From assembly GCA_020629005.1 (NCBI GenBank), contig JAHDEE010000007.1:33996-67275 (forward strand): 33,280 bases of DNA, given 5' to 3'. The notes beneath the pieces are model-generated. The model did not search any database. It saw only the letters and a program-made list of their open reading frames with translations, and had not been told where the DNA came from. Source of the stretch: Chitinophagales bacterium (GTDB taxonomy: Bacteria; Bacteroidota; Bacteroidia; Chitinophagales; UBA2359). The position numbers and the translations under genes were made by a program. Of the stretch, positions 1 through 6,786 are shown one piece after another; the stretch's first letter is position 1; each line of letters opens with the position of its first letter.

Positions 1-28
1 GAGAAAAGAGAAAAGAGAAAAGAGAAAG
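1..28. repeat. Heptanucleotide tandem repeat GAGAAAA
   Basis: The window opens with about four copies of the 7-mer GAGAAAA, the last ending in G. The array may continue upstream of the window. Two other 7-bp-period arrays occur further on (26335-26360 and 27778-27812). It lies about 270 bp before the ABC-3C operon and overlaps no gene. Confidence 0.8.
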
Positions 29-75
29 ATTAGGGAGACAAGATTTCAATACTTGTGTAGCTGTTTTTTCAGTGT

Positions 76-120
76 GGAGTGTTCAATTAACTGTGTCAGC
101 GTTAGTTAATTGAACACTCC
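76..120. repeat. Perfect 17-bp inverted repeat
   Basis: Arms GGAGTGTTCAATTAACT (76-92) and its exact reverse complement (104-120) flank an 11-base spacer. No T-tract follows on either strand, so it is not a clear intrinsic terminator. It lies about 175 bp upstream of the first ABC-3C gene and could be an operator, a cruciform-forming site, or the end of an upstream element. The remaining 121-295 is AT-rich leader in which I see no gene. Confidence 0.75.
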
Positions 121-295
121 CTTGCCCGTTAAAACGGCCCTACATACGCACAAAATCACATATTTTATTGTATATTAGAGCCGAAAAGCTCCTCAACAGT
201 TTTGCTAAATTTCTTGATTCATTGCATCGGTATGGATTTGCTTGCCATTTTATACAATGCAAGGTGCTTTCTCACTGACAGTATTTGAATTCATT

Positions 296-1261
296 ATGAA
301 TAGATCAAACTATTTTGATACGATTGAAGAAAAGATCAATGCTCTAGCAGAAAGGATTAAATCCCGCAGCAGACTGAATTTGTTAAACCTCAATATACAT
401 AGCGAGAATTTCTATTTTCAATTTCTTAATCGTCTCTTTGGCTGGAAAACCCAAAATGTCAACGCTGTCAGAGGAAATGTTGAGGGTATAGATTTGATTG
501 ATCATCAAAATAAGATCATTGTACAAGTCAGCTCTACAAATACAAAGAGAAAGATAGAGAAGAGTCTTGAAAAGGATATTATTAAGCAACATTCCAGCTA
601 TCGCTTTAAGTTTGTATCAATCGCAAGAGATTGCGATAATCTCAAGAAGGCCTCGTTTGCAAATCCCCACAACTGTCTATTCGACCCAGTTAGCGACATT
701 ATTGACAAACACTTTATCCTAAGTCATGTACTACAACAGGACATCACTGTGCAAAAAGAGTTGTGCAGTTTCATCCTTGAGGAGCTGGGTAATCCAGTTG
801 AGGAACTTGTATTGGAATCGACCATCGCGGAACTAATCAATTTCTTGCACAAAAATAAACCAACAAATGCAAGTTTGGCTCTAACAGTAGATGCATTCGA
901 TATAGATAGTAAAATTCAGTTCAATGGCCTGGAGTTGTCGCGTGAGATTATTGAGGAACATAGCGTCTATTATTCCAGTATCAGCAGCAAATATGAGATC
1001 TATGATAGAGAAGGAATCAACAAGAGTAGGTCAGTGCTCCATGCCATTTCAAGATTTTACAGACTTGAATCAATCGATGGAGGGGACCCCAACCGTATCT
1101 TCTTGAATATTGTGGATAAGGTAGCGGATTTTGCAAGGGGAAGTGGTAGCTTTATCCTGACTACAAAGGAGATTCTACAGCTTTCGGCCGAAATCTTGAC
1201 GGTTGATACGTTTCTTCGGTGTAAAATTTTTAAAAACCCTCCCAACCGTGCTACTACCTAA
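296..1261 (+). CDS. SMEK-domain protein, ABC-3C system effector/sensor component
   Basis: This is the first gene of a three-gene ABC-three-component (ABC-3C) operon. The N-terminal ~160 residues match my recollection of the SMEK domain: an opening of the type MNRxxYFxxIEEK, then LNLLNLNIHSENF, then EGIDLID (63-69), IIVQVSS (74-80) and KIEKS (86-90). The E/D...QxS pattern resembles a PD-(D/E)XK nuclease core with an altered lysine position; that reading is inference. Residues ~185-321 look like an ABC-3C C-terminal domain, ending in a VDTFLRCKIF motif. The ATG at 296 was preferred over a TTG at 242 because the domain starts right there. The end overlaps the next gene by 14 bases when its GTG start is used. 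Base composition is AT-richer than the metabolic genes further along, which fits transfer. Confidence 0.8.
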   Translation: MNRSNYFDTIEEKINALAERIKSRSRLNLLNLNIHSENFYFQFLNRLFGWKTQNVNAVRGNVEGIDLIDHQNKIIVQVSSTNTKRKIEKSLEKDIIKQHSSYRFKFVSIARDCDNLKKASFANPHNCLFDPVSDIIDKHFILSHVLQQDITVQKELCSFILEELGNPVEELVLESTIAELINFLHKNKPTNASLALTVDAFDIDSKIQFNGLELSREIIEEHSVYYSSISSKYEIYDREGINKSRSVLHAISRFYRLESIDGGDPNRIFLNIVDKVADFARGSGSFILTTKEILQLSAEILTVDTFLRCKIFKNPPNRATT

Positions 1262-1475
1262 CAATATTCATCCTAAAGACTCCCTCTATTTCAATGGAGC
1301 AGTTGTTCTCTCTCAGCTATTGAAACTTAAAAAAGTGAACCTCTTCGAGCTGTACGGTATGGTAAATGAACAACGGAACATGACTATGCCTGTATTTGTT
1401 CTTACACTGGACTGGCTCTACCTTGCGGATGCAGCCAAAGTTGATGAAGACTCAAACGTCGTACTATGTATTTGA
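1248..1475 (+). CDS. ABC-3C system middle component (MC6-like)
   Basis: This small 75-residue protein lies between the SMEK protein and the ABC ATPase, the usual place of the middle component in ABC-3C systems. The start LLPNNIHPKDSLYFNGAVV resembles the LPxKHIxxxxSLLGxGA opening of middle component 6, followed by a predicted winged-helix-like body (LFELYGMVN...LTLDWLYLADA). The GTG at 1248 places that motif at the N-terminus; the TTG at 1203 would add 15 unlikely residues. The gene overlaps its upstream neighbour by 14 bases and its downstream neighbour by 10, which implies translational coupling and fixed stoichiometry. In the family this protein is thought to link ATPase and effector. Confidence 0.72.
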   Translation: MLLPNNIHPKDSLYFNGAVVLSQLLKLKKVNLFELYGMVNEQRNMTMPVFVLTLDWLYLADAAKVDEDSNVVLCI

Positions 1476-3187
1476 AAGAACTTAATATCATCAAGAGAAA
1501 TGAGCTGATAAGGAAAGTCAATTTTCGAAATGGGATAAATCTGATTGTAGATATCACCGGCAAAGATGGGACTGGGAATGATGTAGGCAAAACCACAACA
1601 TTGAAGTTAATGGATATGTGCTTGGGTTCAAGCAAGAATGTCATCTACGCCAGTGCGGAAAACCCAAGAGACGAAAATCTTCTAGTAAAAAAATTCCTTA
1701 TTGACAATGAAGTGGTTATCCAATTGCGTCTGGTTGAGGATCTAAATGATCCCATGAATGAAATTGTAATCGAACGAAATTTTTTAAAGAGGAATAGTGC
1801 AATACGCACTATAAACGGAATAGAGTATAGCAATGACAATCTGTTTGAAGACGGTTTAGCGAAAGCTCTATTTGGGGATACAATACTCAAGAAACCATCT
1901 TTCCGTCAATTGATTTCCCACAATATCAGGTATGAAGATGATAGTCTTGTAAACACGCTAAAAACGCTGAACAAATACAGTAAAGCTGTGGAATATGAGT
2001 CGTTACATTTGTTCATGCTTGGCTGTGATATTGAGCATGGGGAGAAGCGGCAAGAGTTATCTTATAAATTAAAGCAAGAAGTTGCTTTTAAAGCGCGACT
2101 GGAAAAGCACCAAACCAAAAACGCATATGAAGTTTCTCTAAATGCAATAAATTTGGAAATCAAACGACTGAAAAGCCAAAAGAAAGACCTTAATTTGAAT
2201 GAGAACCTAGAGGGAGATTTAAGCGTCCTTAGTACTGTTCGACTTGAAGTCAGTAATGTCAGCAAACGAATCTCCAATCTAGAAGTTCGTCGAAAGCTGA
2301 TACAAGATGCAAAAGACAGTTTGAAGCAAGACATACAAGAAATTGACACAGACCAACTAGTCGCTATTTATGAAGAAGCAAGCACATATTTGCCCGAGTT
2401 AAACAAAACATTTGAGGACTTGGTCGACTATCACAACAGGATGATTGCGAATAAGATTTCTTTTGTTGCCCAGAGCCTCCCAAAAGTCGAAAATGATTTA
2501 GAGGACTTTTATTCAGAGCTTAGGACTTTGAGAGATAAGGAGGCAGAGATTAGTCAGAGAATTGCCGCTTCTGATTCCTTTGAGCAGTTAGATTCAATCG
2601 TAACTTCTTTAAACAATCAGTATCAAAAGAAGGGAGAATACGAACAAACCATCGAACAGTTGGAGGCTGTAGAGAATGAGATCAAGGAAATTGAGGAAAT
2701 GCTTGAGCTGATTGACAATGAACTTTTCTCCGATAGCTTTGAGTCCGTCGTCAAGAGGCAAGTCAACAAATTTAACGTTTTCTTTTCACGCGTCTCAAGG
2801 GCTATATATGGTGAAACCTACGGCCTAACGTATAAAATTTCCGTCAATAAAAAGACTGGAAAGAAAGTATATAGTTTTTCCACTTTTGATGTTTTAAATC
2901 CCAACCTATCGACAGGGAAAAAGCAAGGGGAAATCTCCTGTTTTGAAATTGCGTATATCATGTTCGCTAGGGCTGAAAACATTCCCCACCTGCCATTTGT
3001 GCTAAATGACAAGAAAGAGTTAATGCATGGAAATCAACTTGTGAAGATTGCGTCTCTTGTGAAGGAGGAAAACATCCAATTTGTATGTTCAATTCTGGAA
3101 GACAAACTTCCCCAGGAGTTGAGGAAGAAGCCTTATTATGTGCTGGAGCTGTCACAGGATGATAAGTTATTTAGAATTGAGAGCTGA
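1466..3187 (+). CDS. DUF2326 ABC/SMC-like ATPase of an ABC-3C system
   Basis: A 573-residue ATPase with an SMC/RecN-like plan. The N-terminal half-site has a P-loop (NDVGKTT, residues 38-44) followed by LKLMDMCLG. A long charged heptad-rich region (about 190-420) is a predicted coiled coil, and the C-terminal half-site carries STGKKQGEI and a Walker-B-like LPFVLND. This matches DUF2326 family ATPases, the shared component of ABC-3C systems, which are proposed to sense foreign nucleoprotein and license the effector. The ATG at 1466 overlaps the middle-component stop by 10 bases. The glycine normally at the first Walker A position appears to be threonine (DGTGNDVGKTT). A MITE-like element begins 13 bases after the stop codon. 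Confidence 0.85.
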   Translation: MYLKELNIIKRNELIRKVNFRNGINLIVDITGKDGTGNDVGKTTTLKLMDMCLGSSKNVIYASAENPRDENLLVKKFLIDNEVVIQLRLVEDLNDPMNEIVIERNFLKRNSAIRTINGIEYSNDNLFEDGLAKALFGDTILKKPSFRQLISHNIRYEDDSLVNTLKTLNKYSKAVEYESLHLFMLGCDIEHGEKRQELSYKLKQEVAFKARLEKHQTKNAYEVSLNAINLEIKRLKSQKKDLNLNENLEGDLSVLSTVRLEVSNVSKRISNLEVRRKLIQDAKDSLKQDIQEIDTDQLVAIYEEASTYLPELNKTFEDLVDYHNRMIANKISFVAQSLPKVENDLEDFYSELRTLRDKEAEISQRIAASDSFEQLDSIVTSLNNQYQKKGEYEQTIEQLEAVENEIKEIEEMLELIDNELFSDSFESVVKRQVNKFNVFFSRVSRAIYGETYGLTYKISVNKKTGKKVYSFSTFDVLNPNLSTGKKQGEISCFEIAYIMFARAENIPHLPFVLNDKKELMHGNQLVKIASLVKEENIQFVCSILEDKLPQELRKKPYYVLELSQDDKLFRIES

Positions 3188-3199
3188 TTTTCTGCTTTA

Positions 3200-3359
3200 G
3201 GGATAGGGAGGGAATCAATAACTATCCGATTTTGACGCCGCTGGAAATGATTTATACGAGGCATTTTTTGACAGCATCCTTGCTGGATGGTGGAGAAAAT
3301 TAATGATGGATAAAGCATTTCTAGCAAGTCAAAATGGACAGTTATTGATACGCTGTCCC
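3200..3359. mobile_element. MITE-like element, copy 1 (160 bp)
   Basis: A short non-coding element with terminal inverted repeats. The left end holds ATCAATAACTATCCGATTTT (3214-3233) and the right end holds its near reverse complement AAAATGGACAGTTATTGAT. The arm symmetry continues inward for about 45 bases (GACGCCGCTGGAAATGA against the complement of GCATTTCTAGCAAGTC). Both ends start GGGA and are flanked by TTA. A second copy lies at 15916-16071 with the same ends and a highly similar centre (TTTTTTGACAGCATCCTTG). It has no coding capacity, so any transposase must act in trans. Copy 1 has four extra bases at its left tip relative to copy 2. Confidence 0.8.
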
Positions 3360-3415
3360 TTAGTGAAGCCAGGCTTTTCAGTCTCACTGCCCTGTACCTG
3401 CGGTGGAGAAACAGT

Positions 3416-3601
3416 GCAAAATAGCCCCGGGCGAAACGGTATGAGGTGCCCAGCCAGCGTGGAGAGTGCAGGGCCAATGGCGGCTCGGAGCCTGCGGAGA
3501 GACGGCAGTGGCCTTGCACGAGCAGCTGGATGGGTGCCGAATAATAGTGGAGCACGGGACTGCAGCTTCCGCGTGCGAATGCTGTTTGGCTCCAAATTAT
3601 T
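3416..3601 (+). ncRNA. Candidate structured RNA element, copy A
   Basis: A GC-rich intergenic element of 186 nt sharing ordered motifs with copies at 28701-28884 and 19158-19342: GCAAAATAGCCCCG at the 5' end, GGCTCG (3482-3487), GAGAGACGGCAG (3497-3508), a purine-rich GTGGAGCACGGGACT block, and GCTCC plus an A/T-rich tail. Predicted pairings are P1 AGCCCCG (3423-3429) with CGGGACT (3555-3561), one mismatch; P2 GGTGCC-CAGC (3445-3454) with GCTG-GATG-GGTGCC (3525-3538), where GATG bulges; P3 GTGCAGGGCC (3466-3475) with GGCCTTGCAC (3510-3519); and a 3' hairpin CAGCTTC/GAATGCTG. The G.U pairs in P2 and P3 work only if the plus strand is the RNA. Open frames across it are not conserved as protein. 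Function is unknown. Confidence 0.55.
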
Positions 3602-3702
3602 ATGATTTTGTAGCCGTTTAGCTTTGACTCATTTGTCATTCAGACTTTCATATGACCGGTAGAATTTGTGATTGTCCTGCAAAGTTGCGAGATTAAGGGA
3701 CG

Positions 3703-4530
3703 ATGCATTGGAGGCTTATCCCGATATTTCTGTTGCTATGCTGCGGACTTTCCGGCCAGAATTTTAATGGTCACTGGGAAGGTCTGTTGCATAAGATTGA
3801 CGAGACTGCGTTTCGGAAATCTCTGGACCTCGTGCATGAGGGGGACAGGGTTAGTGGCACTTCCAAATCTGTAGTTGTTGAGGATACGGCCTGTTACATC
3901 ATTTACGCTTTGGAGGGCGAGATTCGGGATGGGAAGTTGTTTATTGAGGAGACCGAAGTGCTGGAGGAGGAATCTTTCAATCAGTGGTATTGGTGTACTA
4001 AGCTAACCTGGCTGGATTGGGAATATACGGACAGTACGATGGTGCTGAGTGGAACCTGGAAGGCGAATGGCCCGAGTTACTATCGGGGAAAAATGACTAT
4101 TGGCCCTTGCGAGCCTACGAGCATTCGTGGTACTGTTTCGGTGAGCAGACCATTGCTTGAACCTGATCTTTCGCGAAGTGCAATTCCCGATTTGCTGGAG
4201 CGGCGATTGTTGAATCCAATAGATACGATCTTTTTGAATTCGAGGTCTGTGGAGCTTACGGTGTGGGATGATCTTGAAGCGGATGGTGATGTTGTCTCTC
4301 TCTTTTTGGATGGCCGCTGGATACTGCGCGATCACCTGATAGCCAGTGAGCCGCTTAGCATGAGCCTCGAACTAAGCGATAGGTCTTACCTGGTATTGCA
4401 TGCTGAGAGCATCGGAAATACCTATCCAAATACGGCTGCGATCAGTTTTGACGATGGAAAAGTGTCTGATCGGGTCAAGTTACGCTCAAATTACGAACAG
4501 AGCCATTTGATTGTATTTGCGTTTTACTAG
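3703..4530 (+). CDS. Secreted protein of unknown function
   Basis: A 275-residue protein with a clear signal peptide (MHWRLIPIFLLLCCGLSGQ, cleavage expected near residue 19), so exported to the periplasm or beyond. Residues ~20-130 form a lipocalin-like or beta-rich section (NFNGHWEGLLHKID, VSGTSKSVVVED, repeated GKLFIEE/GTWKANG strands). The last ~90 residues (SVELTVWDDLEADGDVVSLF onward, then LVLHAESIGNTYPNTAAISF) match a C-terminal domain I have seen in many secreted Bacteroidota proteins, but I know no function for it. It lies on the same strand as, and 35 bases before, the DUF2905 gene. Similarity to named families is too weak to assign a role. Confidence 0.75.
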   Translation: MHWRLIPIFLLLCCGLSGQNFNGHWEGLLHKIDETAFRKSLDLVHEGDRVSGTSKSVVVEDTACYIIYALEGEIRDGKLFIEETEVLEEESFNQWYWCTKLTWLDWEYTDSTMVLSGTWKANGPSYYRGKMTIGPCEPTSIRGTVSVSRPLLEPDLSRSAIPDLLERRLLNPIDTIFLNSRSVELTVWDDLEADGDVVSLFLDGRWILRDHLIASEPLSMSLELSDRSYLVLHAESIGNTYPNTAAISFDDGKVSDRVKLRSNYEQSHLIVFAFY

Positions 4531-4565
4531 AAAGACTATCTTAGATAATAACATAAGCACAAATC

Positions 4566-4787
4566 ATGCAGGCATACGGGAAATACATCATTGGATTGGG
4601 CGTGATCATCATTGTGGTGGGTTTGATTTTTAGCCTGTTTGGAAGCAAGCTGGGCTGGATTGGCAACCTTCCAGGGGATATCAAAGTGGATCGGGGCAAT
4701 TTCAAGCTCTATGCACCAATTACTACGATGATCCTCTTTAGTGTGCTTGCTACGATTCTTCTTCGAGTTTTTCGAAAGTTCTTCTAG
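4566..4787 (+). CDS. DUF2905 small membrane protein
   Basis: A 73-residue protein with two hydrophobic segments (about residues 6-26 and 50-68) joined by a short loop, WIGNLPGDIKVDRGNFKLYAP. The G(R/N)LPGDI(R/K)xxRGNFxxYxP loop is diagnostic of the DUF2905 family, which is widespread in bacteria and has no known function. The length is typical of the family. It begins 35 bases after the upstream secreted protein and may be co-transcribed with it. It ends 206 bases before the T9SS protein, a gap that carries a candidate promoter for that gene. Confidence 0.88.
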   Translation: MQAYGKYIIGLGVIIIVVGLIFSLFGSKLGWIGNLPGDIKVDRGNFKLYAPITTMILFSVLATILLRVFRKFF

Positions 4788-4935
4788 AAGTTCCGCACCA
4801 GGAACGGCTTTCTGCCTGATTGTTTACGCACATTTAACACTGGAAGAGCGTGACCTCCACATCGCTTAACATTCACTTATCATCTTGACTTATAAACAGT
4901 TGCATCATTAACACTTACTTGACCACAGAGTAAGA

Positions 4936-4963
4936 TTGAGGTAAAGGCACGCAGCTACATTTG
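4936..4963 (+). promoter_or_regulatory. Candidate Bacteroidota promoter
   Basis: TACATTTG (4956-4963) matches the Bacteroidota -7 element TAnnTTTG, with a TTG 17 bases upstream (4936-4938) as a possible -33 element. The spacing is slightly short of the usual ~19. It lies 31 bases before the ATG of the T9SS protein gene. Confidence 0.5.
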
Positions 4964-4993
4964 CAGTATTGAAAAGCAAATCTACTGAGTACG

Positions 4994-6688
4994 ATGACTA
5001 GACTTTACACAGCAATAAGCTTGCTGCTCCTTTTGATGCCCTTCTTTATAAAGGCGGATACCATTACCATTTCAGATGCTGATCTGACAGGTGGACAGAC
5101 CTATGACTGGACTGCTGAAAACGTCTATCTGTTAGATGGTTTCGTGTACCTGGAAGAAGGAGGTGTGCTTAATATTGAACCTGGCACTGTTATAAAAGGG
5201 AAATCGGTACCGAGTAGTACTGATTTGGCCTCAGCCTTAATTATCACCAGAGGTGCCCAGATTTTCGCGGTGGGAAGAGCAGATGCACCTATAGTATTTA
5301 CTGCTGAAACCGACAATACCGATGTTGGGTCTGATTTGGGTCTTAACAATCGAGGTCTATGGGGAGGACTGATTGTACTGGGTGCCGGCCTGGTGTCGGA
5401 AGATGGTGGAGAGGATTATATAGAGGGTCTTCCTTCCAGTGAGACTCGTGCCTTCTATGGTGGGGCTATTGCAGATGATAATTCTGGTGTGCTTAAATAT
5501 GTATCCGTACGACATGCCGGTGCCGAACTAGAGCCAGATGTGGAGATCAATGGTATTACGCTTGGCGGAGTTGGGTCTGGGACTACGGTAGATTTCGTAG
5601 AAGTGGTTTCTAATCTGGATGACGGGATAGAGATTTTTGGCGGTGATGTATCTGTAAAGCATCTTGTGATTGCCTATTGCGGTGATGAGAGCCTTGACTA
5701 TGATGAAGGCTGGAACGGCAATGCCCAGTTTGTATTCGCAATGGTCGGGATTGACAAGGGTGATCAGCCAGGAGAGCATGATGGTTCTGAGGCCACAGCC
5801 GGATCCGAGTTTGACCGCGCCTCATTCCCACATATTTACAATGCCACCTACATAGGACCAGGAGCGCAGGCTACTGCTGTCAAGTGCCCAAGCGTATTGA
5901 CTTTCAAGTCAAGAGGTGGTGGCATCTATGCTAACAGTATTTTCTGCGACTATGCCAAAAAGGGTTTGCGTGTAGAAGATAAGCCAGCAGGCGAGGGAGA
6001 TGACAGCTACGCGATGTACCAGCGTGATAGCCTGAAGATCATGAACACTATTTGGATGTCGGATCACTGGAATTCTATCGACGACATAGTGGCTGTAGAA
6101 GACAATGCCGAAGATGTCGGTGCAACTGCCCTCAAGTCCGATATGACGGGAGCATGGGCCAACACGATTGAAGACGCCCAATTGGGCAATATTGATCGTG
6201 GATCCTATCAGTTTCTCACAGAGATACTTGGCAACGGTAACCTCGATCCTCGACCACAAGAAGGTGGGGCTGCCTACCAAAATCTCGCCTCCTACGATGG
6301 CCTTCCTGACTTTTTTGATCCGGTCAGTTACAAGGGAGCTTTTGGTGGTAGTAACTGGGCATTGGGATGGACGGCGCTTAGCAGCTATGGATTCTTTGAT
6401 TCCGCCTCTCCTGTCGATGATTTGCAGCAAATAGGTGCTATAAGCCTAAGTCCAAATCCGGCGCAAAATCGCTGTACCCTACACTTGGATATCAAGGAAT
6501 CCGGTAAGCTTGAGATAAATCTTTTGAACAGCGCTGGTCAACTGGTGCGAGCATTTTCGCCTGGAGCTGCCGCAATGGGAAATCAGCAGATTGATCTTGC
6601 TTTGGAGGGCCTTGACAATGGCGTCTACTTTGTCAGAATCAGCAACGAGTTTGGGAGCAAAATTGAAAAACTGGTAAAGACTAAATAA
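4994..6688 (+). CDS. T9SS-exported beta-helix-like surface protein
   Basis: A 564-residue secreted protein. It has a signal peptide (hydrophobic residues 7-21, cleavage near KADT) and a large Gly/Asp-rich body with the phrases GVLNIEPGTVIKG, PIVFTAE, GLWGGLIVLGAG and DDGIEIFGGDVSVKHLVI, which suggest a right-handed beta-helix. The C-terminal ~80 residues (LSPNPAQN, SGKLEINLLNSAGQLV, LDNGVYFVRI, KLVK) are a type A T9SS sorting domain, so the protein should cross the outer membrane by the Por machinery and be released or lipid-anchored. A TonB receptor gene follows 98 bases downstream on the same strand, and pairs of this kind are common in the phylum, so it may capture that receptor's ligand. 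The ligand cannot be told from sequence. Confidence 0.85.
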   Translation: MTRLYTAISLLLLLMPFFIKADTITISDADLTGGQTYDWTAENVYLLDGFVYLEEGGVLNIEPGTVIKGKSVPSSTDLASALIITRGAQIFAVGRADAPIVFTAETDNTDVGSDLGLNNRGLWGGLIVLGAGLVSEDGGEDYIEGLPSSETRAFYGGAIADDNSGVLKYVSVRHAGAELEPDVEINGITLGGVGSGTTVDFVEVVSNLDDGIEIFGGDVSVKHLVIAYCGDESLDYDEGWNGNAQFVFAMVGIDKGDQPGEHDGSEATAGSEFDRASFPHIYNATYIGPGAQATAVKCPSVLTFKSRGGGIYANSIFCDYAKKGLRVEDKPAGEGDDSYAMYQRDSLKIMNTIWMSDHWNSIDDIVAVEDNAEDVGATALKSDMTGAWANTIEDAQLGNIDRGSYQFLTEILGNGNLDPRPQEGGAAYQNLASYDGLPDFFDPVSYKGAFGGSNWALGWTALSSYGFFDSASPVDDLQQIGAISLSPNPAQNRCTLHLDIKESGKLEINLLNSAGQLVRAFSPGAAAMGNQQIDLALEGLDNGVYFVRISNEFGSKIEKLVKTK

Positions 6689-6710
6689 TATTCAAAATCC
6701 CTTTTTCAAT

Positions 6711-6748
6711 GAGTCCGAAAGTACCTCTTTGGTGCTTCGGACTCTTTT
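6711..6748 (+). terminator. Hairpin terminator or attenuator between T9SS protein and TonB receptor
   Basis: GAGTCCGAA (6711-6719) pairs with TTCGGACTC, extended by an inner GTACC/GGTGC stem around a TCTTT loop, and is followed by TTTT. It sits 22 bases after the upstream stop and 39 before the receptor ATG, so it could limit read-through into the receptor. Confidence 0.75.
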
Positions 6749-6786
6749 GAGAGTGGGGACAAAAACTGTCATAAACAAGAATCTAA

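Noticed and set aside
76-120. Intrinsic terminator call for the 17-bp inverted repeat
   Set aside because: No T-tract follows on either strand, and the stem is AT-rich in its inner half.
3136-3639. Long minus-strand open frame (167 codons) across the end of the ABC ATPase, MITE and structured element
   Set aside because: It spans three unrelated features, and the equivalent frames in the other copies are not conserved as protein. The GC-rich element lacks stops by composition.
5909-6430. 173-codon minus-strand frame inside the T9SS protein gene
   Set aside because: Shadow of a well-supported gene with signal peptide and sorting domain; no recognisable domain of its own.
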